A DNA stretch of 64,000 nucleotides from Diplonema papillatum (lineage: Eukaryota > Euglenozoa > Diplonemea > Diplonemida > Diplonemidae), in assembly GCA_030068145.1 (NCBI GenBank), contig JAPJBO010000192.1, positions 186,001 to 250,000 of the forward strand, written 5' to 3'. The position numbers were made by a program, and so were the translations under genes. The notes beneath the pieces were generated by a model. That model had not been told where the DNA came from and made no database searches. It saw only the letters and a program-made list of their open reading frames with translations. This document shows positions 51,038 to 61,529 of the stretch, in pieces. How positions within the stretch are numbered: position 1 is the first letter of the stretch; each line of letters begins with the position of its first letter.

Positions 51038-51830
51038 GTACCGTGAAGTGTGTCTGTACGAGCATTTGAGTGCAAAAGTGTGCACGGTGGAGTCCAGCCT
51101 CAGAAGAGAAAGGTGGAGCCGCTGTAACTGCAGAGAGTATGAGGGTATGCGGAAGTGTGTCTGTACGAGCATTTGAGTGCAAAAGTGTGCACGGTGGAGT
51201 CCAGCCTCAGAAGAGAAAGGTGGAGCCGCTGTAACTGCAGAGAGTATGAGGGTATGCGGAAGTGTGTGTGTACAAGCATTTGAGTGCAAAAGTGTGCACG
51301 GTGGAGTCCAGCCTCAGAAGAGAAAGGTGGAGCCGCTGTAACTGCAGAGAGTATGAGGGTATGCGGAAGTGTGTGTGTACAAGCATTTGAGTGCAAAAGT
51401 GTGCACGGTGGAGTCCAGCCTCAGAAGAGAAAGGTGGAGCCGCTGTACCTGCAGAGAGTATGAGGGTATGCGGAGGTGTGTGAATACTAGCATTTGAGTG
51501 CAAAAGTGTGCACGGTGGAGTCCAGCCTCAGAAGAGAAAGGTGAAGCCGCTGTACCTGCAGAGAGTATGAGGGTATGCGGAGGTGTGTGAATACTAGCAT
51601 TTGAGTGCAAAAGTGTGCACGGTGGAGTCCAGCCTCAGAAGAGAAAGGTGGAGCCGCTGTAACTGCAGAGAGTATGAGGGTATGCGGAAGTGTGTGAATA
51701 CGAGCATTTGAGTGCAAAAGTGTGCACGGTGGAGTCCAGCCTCAGAAGAGAAAGCTGGAGCCGCTGTACCTGCAGAGAATACGAGGGTATGCGGAAGTGT
51801 GTGTGTGAGTACGAGCCGATGAGGCTGGGG
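51038..51830 (+). repeat. 107-bp minisatellite in GST intron 2
   Basis: About 7.4 units of 107 bp (anchors AGTGCAAAAGTGTGCACGG and CAGCCTCAGAAGAG). Each unit carries the complement of GGTACAGCGG or GTTACAGCGG, the same bases that form the exon's real acceptor at 51036, so the array seems to have grown from the splice-site region. Confidence 0.95.
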
Positions 51831-52003
51831 TTCAAATGCGCCCGCCACACTGAACCCAGATTTACCTGTGGTTCGTGGATGCGGCACATTTACCTCCGTT
51901 GAGACTGGAATATTGTTGCGATAGCGGGGAGTCATGCGGCATGCTGATGAGTACCACATTATTTTGCGTATTACTTACAAAGCAGGTGGTTATGCAAAAA
52001 ATA
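51830..52003 (+). mobile_element. SINE-like repeat family S, copy E
   Basis: Contains the CCAGATTTACCTGTG block, the GTTGCGATAGCGGGGAGTCA plus GCATGC palindrome block seen in copy B, and the 3' AAAGCAGGTGGTTATGC plus A-run. It lies in GST intron 2. Confidence 0.75.
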
Positions 52004-52006
52004 CTA

Positions 52007-52072
52007 GGCCGCGCAAACAGCGCCTCGAACTGACCGAGCAGCGGCCGCACCGCCGCGACGCCCGCCGCAAGA
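52007..52072 (-). pseudogene. GST exon fragment inside intron 2
   Basis: About 65 bp nearly identical to 52605-52668, which codes for RPLLGQFEALFAR in the adjacent GST domain. It is too short to encode a domain and lies directly after the family S copy. Confidence 0.7.
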
Positions 52073-52357
52073 GATATTCGATGAAGGGAAACAGGGAGTG
52101 TAAGACTCCACGGGTAGGATATAGGGGACTAGTCCTCTTTCCTACAGTTTAAGTTCGCTTAGGAACCCGGGGGTTAAAGCTTCCGTGTGACTATTGGCGA
52201 ATGGAATCCTCTATCGTATACTAGTATGCGTATCGTATCTGCAGTCGTGGCAGTACGAAAGCTTGTGTTGGTTACCTATTGCCGACTATTCGACTAGCTT
52301 TAGAGCGCATGTGGTTGTTGTGTTTCCACTTGAGAATGTAAGTTCGTGAAGGCAGAC

Positions 52358-55300
52358 CTGCGGGGGGATGAGTACGCGCTGCGGGGCGCCAGCGTCGCGT
52401 CGAGGGAGCGGACCGCGGCGGCGAGCGACTCGTGCGACGCTGCGTAGTCGGGGATCTCGCGGGAGATCCGGCCGAGGTACCGCGCGATGTTCGGGTACGC
52501 GTCGAAGACCGACGGGTCGACACACTGCAGCTGCCCAACCTCCGGCGCGAACAGGAAGTCAGCCAGGGAAAGCGAGCCACCGGGCAAGACGTAGTCCTGC
52601 CGCGCAAACAGCGCCTCGAACTGACCGAGCAGCGGCCGGACAGCCGCGAGCCCCGCCGCCCGCCGCTCGTCGCGCTGGTCGTGGGTCTTCGAAGCGAGCC
52701 ACGGCGCGAAGCAGTCGGTCGTGAACCGGCGCGCCTCCTTCTCGTGCTTCCGGAAGTACTCCCGCAGCTTCGCCTTGCCGCCAGCCCGCTCGGGTAGGAT
52801 GGGATGGTTCTGCGCCAGGTACTCGAGAATCGCGGGGGCTTGCCCGAGGTAGAAGTCGCCTTCCTCCAGCGTCGGCACGCCGCCTTCCGGGTGACGCGCG
52901 AGGTATCCCGGCAGCCGGTCGTCTCCCGCCCACACGTCGACGGTCTTGATCGCGACGTTCTTGTTCGCGTACTTGATGAACCACCGGCACGAGCGGGACG
53001 GCTGCGAGACGGGGTGGCTGTTCAACGTCGGCACCACCGCCGGCCTCCGTGGCGGCATCGTGCCGTCCAACGACCGGACGAAGTCCCCCAACGCCGCGTA
53101 TGACGCTGCGAAACCTGGTATGTCCCTCGCGACTCGGTTCAAGTATCTAGCGATGTTCGGGAATGAGTCAAACAAAGCGGGCTCCATGTACTTCAGCTGG
53201 TCGACCTCCGGAGCGAACAGGAAGTCGGCGAGCGTCAGCGAGCTCCCGACGATGTAGTCCTGCATGCTCAGCTTGTCGTCGAATCTTTGCAGCAGCGCGC
53301 GAACGGAGGAGAGCCCCCTTGACTTCGCCTCGTCCCGTTCTTCCCACGTTTTCGCCGTGATCCACGGCCAGAAGCAGTCGGTGGTGAACCGTCTCGCCTC
53401 GACGCCGTGGCCCTGGAAGTATTCCTGCAGCCTCGCCCGCTCACTGGGGGTCTGCGGGGCGATCGGGTGTGTCTTCGCAACGTGTTCGAGGATCAAAGAA
53501 GGCTCGCTCAGGTACAATGAGGCGTCCTCAAGGGTAGGCACAGCACCGTCGGGGTACCTGCTGAGGTAGTCTGGTCGGCGGTGTTCCTGAGCCCACAGGT
53601 CGATGTTTCGGAGTTTGACCGGCTTCTGCGTGTAGTTGACCAACAAACGGCAGGACCTTGACGGCTGCGACGCGGGGTGGACGTTCAGCGTCGGGATCGA
53701 TCGGCGGGGGGGCAATGCACTATCCAACGCACGGATGGCGTCGCCCAATCCATCGTAGCATGCCGTGTATCCGGGTGCTTCGCGAGCGATTCTACCAAGG
53801 TACCTAGCGATGTTCGGGAATGAGTCAAACAAAGCGGGCTCCATGTACTTCAGCTGATCGACCTCCGGAGCGAACAGGAAGTCAGCCAGCGACAGCGAGG
53901 TACCGACGATGTAGTCCTGCATGCTCAGCTTGTCGTCGAATCTTTGCAGCAGCGCGCGAACGGAGGAGAGCCCCCTTGACTTCGCCTCGTCCCGTTCTTC
54001 CCACGTTTTTGACGTGATCCACGGCCAGAAGCAGTCGGTGGTGAACCGTCTCGCCTCGACGCCGTGGCCCTGGAAGTATTCCTGCAGCCTCGCCCGCTCA
54101 CTGGGGGTCTGAGGAGCGATTGGATGGTTCTTCGCAACGTGTTCGAGGATCAAGGGTGGCTCACTCAGATACAAAGAGGCGTCCTCAAGGGTAGGCACAG
54201 CACCGTCGGGGTACCTGCTGAGGTAGTCGGGGCGGCGGTGCTCCTGAGCCCACAGATCGATGTTTCGAATTTTGACCGGCTTCTGCGTGTAGTCGACCAG
54301 CCACCGGCACGATCTTGACGGCTGCGACGCGGGATGAACGTTCAGCGTCGGGGTCGTTCGGCGGGGGGGCAATGCACTATCCAACGCACGGATGGCGTCG
54401 CCCAATCCATCGTAGCATGCCGTGTATCCGGGTGCTTCGCGAGCGATTCTACCGAGATATCTAGCGATGTTCGGGAATGAGTCAAACAAAGAGGGTTCCA
54501 TGTACTTCAGCTGGTCGACCTCCGGAGCGAACAGGAAGTCAGCCAGCGACAGCGAGGTACCGACGATGTAGTCCTGCATGCTCAGCTTGTCGTCGAATCT
54601 TTGCAGCAGCGCGCGAACGGAGGAGAGCCCCCTTGACTTCGCCTCGTCCCGTTCTTCCCACGTTTTTGACGTGATCCACGGCCAGAAGCAGTCGGTGGTG
54701 AACCGTCTCGCCTCGACGCCGTGGCCTTGGAAGTATTCCTGCAGCCTCGCCCGCTCACTGGGGGTCTGGGGAGCGATCGGATGGTTCTTCGCAACGTGTT
54801 CAAGGATCAAGGGTGGCTCGCTCAGATACAAAGAGGCGTCCTCAAGGGTGGGCACAGCACCGTCAGGGTACCTGCTGAGGTAGTCTGGTCGGCGGTGTTC
54901 CTGAGCCCACAGGTCGATGTTTCGGATTTTGACCGGCTTCTGCGTGTAGTCGACCAGCCACCGGCACGATCTCGACGGCTGCGACGCGGGGTGGACGTTC
55001 AGCGTCGGGGTCGTTCGGCGGGGGGGCAATGCACTATCCAACGCACGGATGGCGTCGCCCAATCCATCGTAGCATGCCGTGTATCCGGGTGCTTCGCGAG
55101 CGATTCTACCAAGGTACCTAGCGATGTTCGGGAACGAGTCAAACAAAGCGGGTTCCATGTACTTCAGCTGATCAACCTCCGGAGCGAACAGGAAGTCAGC
55201 CAGCGACAGCGAGGTACCGACGATGTAGTCCTGCATGCTCAGCTTGTCGTCGAACCTTTGCAGCAGCGCGCGAACGGAGGAGAGCCCCCTTGACTTCGCC

Positions 55301-58174
55301 TCGTCCCGTTCTTCCCACGTTTTTGACGTGATCCACGGCCAGAAGCAGTCGGTGGTAAACCGTCTCGCCTCGACGCCGTGGCCCTGGAAGTATTCCTGCA
55401 GCCTCGCCCGCTCACTGGGGGTCTGGGGAGCGATCGGATGGTTCTTCGCAACGTGTTCGAGGATCAAGGGTGGCTCACTCAGATACAAAGAGGCGTCCTC
55501 AAGGGTAGGCACAGCACCGTCGGGGTACCTGCTGAGGTAGTCGGGGCGGCGGTGCTCCTGAGCCCACAGATCGATGTTTCGAATTTTGACCGGCTTCTGC
55601 GTGTAGTCGACCAGCCACCGGCACGATCTTGACGGCTGCGACGCGGGATGAACGTTCAGCGTCGGGGTCGTTCGGCGGGGGGGCAATGCACTATCCAACG
55701 CACGGATGGCGTCGCCCAATCCATCGTAGCATGCCGTGTATCCGGGTGCTTCGCGAGCGATTCTACCGAGATATCTAGCGATGTTCGGGAATGAGTCAAA
55801 CAAAGAGGGTTCCATGTACTTCAGCTGGTCGACCTCCGGAGCGAACAGGAAGTCAGCCAGCGACAGCGAGGTACCGACGATGTAGTCCTGCATGCTCAGC
55901 TTGTCGTCGAATCTTTGCAGCAGCGCGCGAACGGAGGAGAGCCCCCTTGACTTCGCCTCGTCCCGTTCTTCCCACGTTTTTGACGTGATCCACGGCCAGA
56001 AGCAGTCGGTGGTGAACCGTCTCGCCTCGACGCCGTGGCCTTGGAAGTATTCCTGCAGCCTCGCCCGCTCACTGGGGGTCTGGGGAGCGATCGGATGGTT
56101 CTTCGCAACGTGTTCAAGGATCAAGGGTGGCTCGCTCAGATACAAAGAGGCGTCCTCAAGGGTAGGCACAGCACCGTCAGGGTACCTGCTGAGGTAGTCT
56201 GGTCGGCGGTGCTCCTGAGCCCACAGGTCGATGTTTCGGATTTTGACCGGCTTCTGCGTGTAGTCGACCAGCCACCGGCACGATCTCGACGGCTGCGACG
56301 CGGGGTGGACGTTCAGCGTCGGGGTCGTTCGGCGGGGGGGCAATGCACTATCCAACGCACGGATGGCGTCGCCCAATCCATCGTAGCAAGCCGTGTATCC
56401 GGGTGCTTCGCGAGCGATTCTACCAAGGTACCTAGCGATGTTCGGGAATGAGTCAAACAAAGCGGGCTCCATGTACTTCAGCTGATCGACCTCTGGAGCG
56501 AACAGGAAGTCAGCCAGCGACAGCGAGGTACCGACGATGTAGTCCTGCATGCTCAGCTTGTCGTCGAATCTTTGCAGCAGCGCGCGAACGGAGGAGAGCC
56601 CCCTTGACTTCGCCTCGTCCCGTTCTTCCCACGTTTTCGCCGTGATCCACGGCCAGAAGCAGTCGGTGGTGAACCGTCTCGCCTCCACGCCGTGGCCCTG
56701 GAAGTATTCCTGCAGCCTCGCCCGCTCACCGGGGGTCTGCGGGGCGATTGGATGGTTCTCCGCGACGTGCTCGAGGATCGCCGGAGGGTCGCTGAGGTGC
56801 AAGGCTGCTTCCTCAAGCGTAGGCACAGCACCGTCGGGGTACCTGCTGAGGTAGTCCGGCCGGCGGTGCTCCTGGGCCCAGAGGTCGATGTTCCGGATTT
56901 TGACCGGCTTCTGCGTGTAGTCGACCAGCCACCGGCACGATCTCGACGGCTGCGACGCGGGGTGGACGTTGAGGGTGGGGATCGTGCGACGAGGAGGCAA
57001 CGTCCCGTCTACAGAGCGGACGGCGTCGCTCAACGATTCGAAGCACGCTGTGTACCCAGGCGCGTCGTGGGTGACCCTGTTGAGGTAACGCTCGATGTTC
57101 GGGTACGAGTCGAAGACGTGGGGGTCCATGTGCTTCAATTGGTCGACTTCCGTCGCGAATAAGAAGTCGGCCAAGCTCAAGGAATGCCCCAGCACGTAGT
57201 TCTGCCTCTCGAGGAGAGAGTCATACTTCCCGAGCAGCGGCCGGGCGGCGCGGAGCCCCGACGCCGCCGCATCGTCGCGCGCTTCCCACGTCTTCGCCGT
57301 GATCCACGGCCAGAAGCAGTCGGTCGTGAAGGACCGCGCGTCCCGCGCATGCGTCCGGTAGTACTCCTTCAACTCGCCCGCCGCCGCCGGGCTGGTCGGA
57401 AGGATCGCGTGGTCCGCCGCGAGATACTCCAAGATCGCGGACGCCTGCCCGATGCGCAAAGCGGCGTCCTCCAGCACCGGCACGTCGCTGTCCGGGTGCC
57501 TCGATAGGTACTCCGGCCGCCTGTGCTCGTGCGTCCAGAGGTCGACGTTTCTAACGTTGACGCTCTTCCGCGCGTAGTCAGTAAACCAACGGCAGGCCCG
57601 CGACGGTTGCGAAAGGGGGTGGCTGTGCAGGGTGGGCGTGGATCTTCTCGGGGGAAGCCGGCTGTCAACGAGTCGGATGGCATCGCGGAGGGACTCGAAA
57701 TTGGCGGCGTAGCCCGGGACTTCTCGGGAGATCCGGGCCAGGTAGCGGGAGAGGCTCGGGTAGGAGTCGAGCACCGTCGGGTCGACGCACTGGAGCTGGT
57801 CCAATTCGGGGGCGAACAGGAAGTCGGCCAGGGTGAGGGTGCTGCCGAGGATGTAGTCCTGCCGCGCGAGCACCGACTCGAACGTCGCGAGCAGCGGCCG
57901 CACGGCGGCGATGCCCGACGCCTTCCGCGCGTCCCTCTCCTCCCACGTGCCGGCCGCGAGCCACGGCCAGAAGCAGTCGTCGGTGAACCGCTTCGCGTCG
58001 GCCCGGTGCGTCCGGAAGTACTCCTGCAACGCAGCGGCTTGCGACGGGGTGGCCGGCGCGATCGGGTGGTTCCGCGCGAGGTGCTCCAGGATCGGCGGGC
58101 CTTGGCTCAGGAACAGCTCGTCCTGCTCCAGCGTCGGGATCGAATCCGGGCGTCGTGCGAGGTATTCAACTCTC
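52358..58174 (-). CDS. Poly-GST gene, large central exon (nine GST domains)
   Basis: An open frame of 5,817 bp from the acceptor AACAG at 58176-58175 to a donor CGCAG/GTCTGCC at 52358/52357. It starts inside one GST domain (RVEYLARRPDSIPTLE), then carries eight complete domains beginning near 57635, 56977, 56318, 55661, 55005, 54347, 53690 and 53030. Each has the theta-class start S-Q-P-S-R-A/S-C-R (compare LVSQPSRA of human GSTT2), a cis-Pro VPTLE loop, an HEYF/QEYF helix and an LADFLFA-EVDQL helix near the C-terminus. Domains 3-8 are a 657-bp tandem amplification. Linkers are short and Pro/Arg-rich (LPPRRTTPTL). No signal peptide or membrane segment. Glutathione-dependent chemistry is the family function; whether all domains are active is doubtful. 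Confidence 0.9.
53040..56985 (-). repeat. 657-bp coding tandem repeat, six GST units
   Basis: Six consecutive units of exactly 657 bp (219 codons) of very high identity. Alternating markers (MEPALF/MEPSLF; AAGGTACCTA/CGAGATATCT) recur every 1,314 bp, showing that a dimer was duplicated after the monomer. Confidence 0.95.
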
Positions 58175-58383
58175 CTGTTTTTTACAGTGAAAGTTCGCTT
58201 GAAACTAAGGGGTTTTAGTGCTAAAGTCTTGTAAAGATGCTTTTTTTTGTGTTTCCGGCAATAATCGCAAAGTCGGTTGCCTACGACGGCGGTCTTTCTG
58301 ATTGTTGTTCAGAGTACCGTATTAGGTCGGTGGTATAGAATCGCAGCTGATCTGCTGCGTGGACCTGCAATTGCAGTGTAGGG

Positions 58384-60320
58384 TTGATATGGACTCGAAC
58401 GTCGCGAGCAGCGGCCGCACGGCGGCGACGCCCGACGCCTCCGCGCGTCCCTCTCCTCCCACGTGCCGGCCGCGAGCCACGGCCAGAAGCAGTCGTCGGT
58501 GAACCGCTTCGCGTCGGCCCGGTGCGTCCGGAAGTACTCCTGCAGCGCAGCGGCTTGCGACGGGGTGGCCGGCGCGATCGGGTGGTCCCGCGCGAGGTGC
58601 TCCAGGATCGGCGGGCCTTGGCTCAGGAACAGCTCGTCCTGCTCCAGCGTCGGGATCGAATCCGGGCGTCGTGCGAGGTATTCAACTCTCCTGTTTTTTA
58701 CAGTGAAAGTTCGCTTGAAACTAAGGGGTTTTAGTGCTAAAGTCTTGTAAAGATGCTTTTTTTTGTGTTTCCGGCAATAATCGCAAAGTCGGTTGCCTAC
58801 GACGGCGGTCTTTCTGATTGTTGTTCAGAGTACCGTATTAGGTCGGTGGTATAGAATCGCAGCTGATCTGCTGCGTGGACCTGCAATTGCAGTGTAGGGT
58901 TGATATGGACTCGAACGTCGCGAGCAGCGGCCGCACGGCGGCGACGCCCGACGCCTCCGCGCGTCCCTCTCCTCCCACGTGCCGGCCGCGAGCCACGGCC
59001 AGAAGCAGTCGTCGGTGAACCGCTTCGCGTCGGCCCGGTGCGTCCGGAAGTACTCCTGCAGCGCAGCGGCTTGCGACGGGGTGGCCGGCGCGATCGGGTG
59101 GTCCCGCGCGAGGTGCTCCAGGATCGGCGGGCCTTGGCTCAGGAACAGCTCGTCCTGCTCCAGCGTCGGGATCGAATCCGGGCGTCGTGCGAGGTATTCA
59201 ACTCTCCTGTTTTTTACAGTGAAAGTTCGCTTGAAACTAAGGGGTTTTAGTGCTAAAGTCTTGTAAAGATGCTTTTTTTTGTGTTTCCGGCAATAATCGC
59301 AAAGTCGGTTGCCTACGACGGCGGTCTTTCTGATTGTTGTTCAGAGTACCGTATTAGGTCGGTGGTATAGAATCGCAGCTGATCTGCTGCGTGGACCTGC
59401 AATTGCAGTGTAGGGTTGATATGGACTCGAACGTCGCGAGCAGCGGCCGCACGGCGGCGACGCCCGACGCCTCCGCGCGTCCCTCTCCTCCCACGTGCCG
59501 GCCGCGAGCCACGGCCAGAAGCAGTCGTCGGTGAACCGCTTCGCGTCGGCCCGGTGCGTCCGGAAGTACTCCTGCAGCGCAGCGGCTTGCGACGGGGTGG
59601 CCGGCGCGATCGGGTGGTCCCGCGCGAGGTGCTCCAGGATCGGCGGGCCTTGGCTCAGGAACAACTCGTCCTGCTCCAGCGTCGGGATCGAATCCGGGCG
59701 TCGTGCGAGGTATTCAACTCTCCTGTTTTTTACAGTGAAAGTTCGCTTGAAACTCAGAGGTTTTAGTGCTAAAGTCTTGTAAAGATGCTTTTTTTTGTGT
59801 TTCCGGCAATAATCGCAAAGTCGGTTGCCTACGACGGCGGTCTTTCTGATTGTTGTTCAGAGTACCGCACTAGGTCGGTGGTTAGAATCGCAGCTGATCT
59901 GCTGCGTGGACCTGCAATTGCAGTGTAGGGTTGATATGGACTCGAACGTCGCGAGCAGCGGCCGCACGACGGCGACGCCCGACGCCAACGCGCGTCCCTC
60001 TCCTCCCAAGTGCCGGCCCGTGCGAGGTATTCAACACTCCTGTTTATTTAGAGTGCAAGTTTGCTCGAAACTCAGGGGTTTTAGTGTTGGAATCGCAAAG
60101 TCGGTTGCCTATGACGGCGTTCTTTCTGATTGTTGTTCAGAGTACCGTATTAGGTCGGTGGTATAGAATCGCAGCTGATCTGCTGCGTGGACCTGCAATT
60201 GCAGTGTAGGGTTGATATGGACTCGAACGTCGCGAGCAGCGGCCGCACGGCGGCGACGCCCGACGCCACCGCGCGTCCCTCTCCTCCCACGTGCCGGCCG
60301 CGAGCCACGGCCAGAAGCAG
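58384..60320 (-). repeat. 516-bp tandem repeats carrying GST pseudo-exons
   Basis: Units start at about 58384, 58900, 59416, 59931 (partial) and 60212 (partial), each a copy of the 5' part of the central exon with its acceptor plus about 200 bp of intron. All units share a one-base deletion relative to the real exon (GCCTCCGCG for GCCTTCCGCG), so they are frameshifted pseudo-exons derived from one ancestor. The two partial units on the right are interrupted. Confidence 0.9.
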
Positions 60321-60329
60321 AGATTGTTT

Positions 60330-60866
60330 TTGGACTAGATAATAGTGCGGAGCAAGCTTCTTTCCCCCTGCCAAAATGCATAGGGGGTGGGCGTCGGCCT
60401 TCAGGCCAGTAGGCCCGGGTTCGAACCCCGCCCATCACACTTTTCCGGTCGAAGATTGTTTTCGAGGTTTGTTGCGTTCCGGGGTCTAATGTGCCCGAAA
60501 TTTGCGTTTTTTGCGGAGGTTTTCAGTATCTCGCGGTATTTGGGTCACCCCGGGAAACGGAGTCGGGGGGGGGTCCGGGGGGGTCTCCCGGGTACTGGCG
60601 CCGAACTTGCCATTACAGGCCAAACTTGCTACCACACGCCGAACTCAGCATCACCAGACCCGAACTTTGCTTCGCCCGAACTTAGCTTTGCCGAACTTTG
60701 CTTCACCAGAACTTAGCATCGCCCGAACTTAGCATCACTCGAACTTAGCGTCGTCCGAACTGAGCTTCACCAGAACTTAGCATCGCCCGAACTTAGCTTC
60801 ACCCGAACTTTAACTGCTGCCTCCAGTCTCGCCACGCGCCGGCCGTAGCCGAGCGCACGTACTTGT
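60330..60866 (+). mobile_element. Dispersed element with short 16-bp array (parent form of the satellite)
   Basis: 60445-60600 and 60800-60830 are homologous to the left and right flanks of the 28.5-36.2 kb satellite (shared CCCGGGTACTGG and CCCGAACTTTAACTGCTGCC). Between them about a dozen diverged 16-bp words of the type GAACTTAGCATCACCC replace the 24-bp units. At 60390-60440 a GGGTTCGAACCC box lies in a tRNA-like setting. The element interrupts a 516-bp unit, whose missing tail resumes at 60867. Confidence 0.75.
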
Positions 60867-60973
60867 GTTTCCGGCAACAATCGCAAAGTCGGTTGCCTAT
60901 GACGGCGTTCTTTTTGATTGTTGTTCAGAGTACTATGTTAGGTTGGTGGCATAGAATCGCAGCTGATCTCATC

Positions 60974-61095
60974 AGGGGAGAAACAATACAACTACAAAGA
61001 GGGTAAACACAGGCACACCCAGAGTTACCTGTGATTCACCTCCTTTGAGATTTCGAAACTGGCACCTCCTCAGTATTTCCCACAAAGCACGTGCT
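60974..61095 (+). mobile_element. SINE-like repeat family S, partial copy F
   Basis: Contains GGGGAGAAACAATACAACTA, a shortened middle block and the 3' block ending AAAGCACGTGCTT plus A-run. It is directly followed by a full copy. Confidence 0.7.
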
Positions 61096-61498
61096 TAAAA
61101 AATACTCGAACGACTGCCTTGTGCTCATTTCGAAGGAGGCCATAGGGGGAGAAAAATACAACCTCAAAGTGGGTCTTTTTGTTGAACGCTTCCGCCCGCC
61201 ACTAAACTCAGATTTACCTGTGTTTCGTGTGGGCTACAGCACATCTACCTCCTTTGATCTTGGTATTGTTGCGATAGTGGGGAGTCATCGGCATGCCGAT
61301 GAGTACCACACTATGCCTGCCTTTCGCTACGTGACACCGGATGGGTCACTCTTCCGTCGTGGTGCCCGCGACGGCTGCTGCTGGTAGCTTGTGACAAGTT
61401 CGTCGTCAGATCCGGAATGGGAGTCCTCCTTTGATTCTTCGTAACTGGCAGCCTCCTCAAGCATTTCATACAAAAAGGCAGGTGCTTATACAACAAAA
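61096..61498 (+). mobile_element. SINE-like repeat family S, longest copy B
   Basis: About 400 bp with the 5' block (AATACTCGAACGACTGCC), the middle block, a palindrome TCATCGGCATGCCGATGA near 61285, an extra 130-bp segment and the 3' block ending in GGCAGGTGCTTATAC plus A-rich end. The shorter copies lack the segment between the middle and 3' blocks. No coding capacity; A-rich 3' end suggests retroposition. Confidence 0.75.
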
Positions 61499-61529
61499 AA
61501 TACAGAGAGAGAGAGAGAGTTGTAAATAC

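Larger units (their letters stand above)
58175..61529 (-). other. GST intron 1 (3.36 kb, inferred)
   Basis: Donor ACAG/GTATTT at 61530/61529 and acceptor AACAG at 58176-58175. The exon before ends after two bases of an Arg codon (GACCACAG) and the exon after supplies the third base, giving ...AQDHRRVEYLARRPDS..., which aligns with the uninterrupted linker AQEHRRPDYLSRYPDG of neighbouring domains. The intron holds tandem pseudo-exon units, the 16-bp array element and two family S copies. Confidence 0.8.

Noticed and set aside
51100-51959. Series of 76-121 codon ORFs with HTHFRIPSYSLQ-type repeats
   Set aside because: They are frames of the 107-bp minisatellite; period not a multiple of three and no conserved start.
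60375-60445. tRNA gene suggested by GGGTTCGAACCC
   Set aside because: No matching 5' acceptor strand, anticodon arm or D-arm at the right spacing; the box is itself palindromic. At most a tRNA-derived SINE head.
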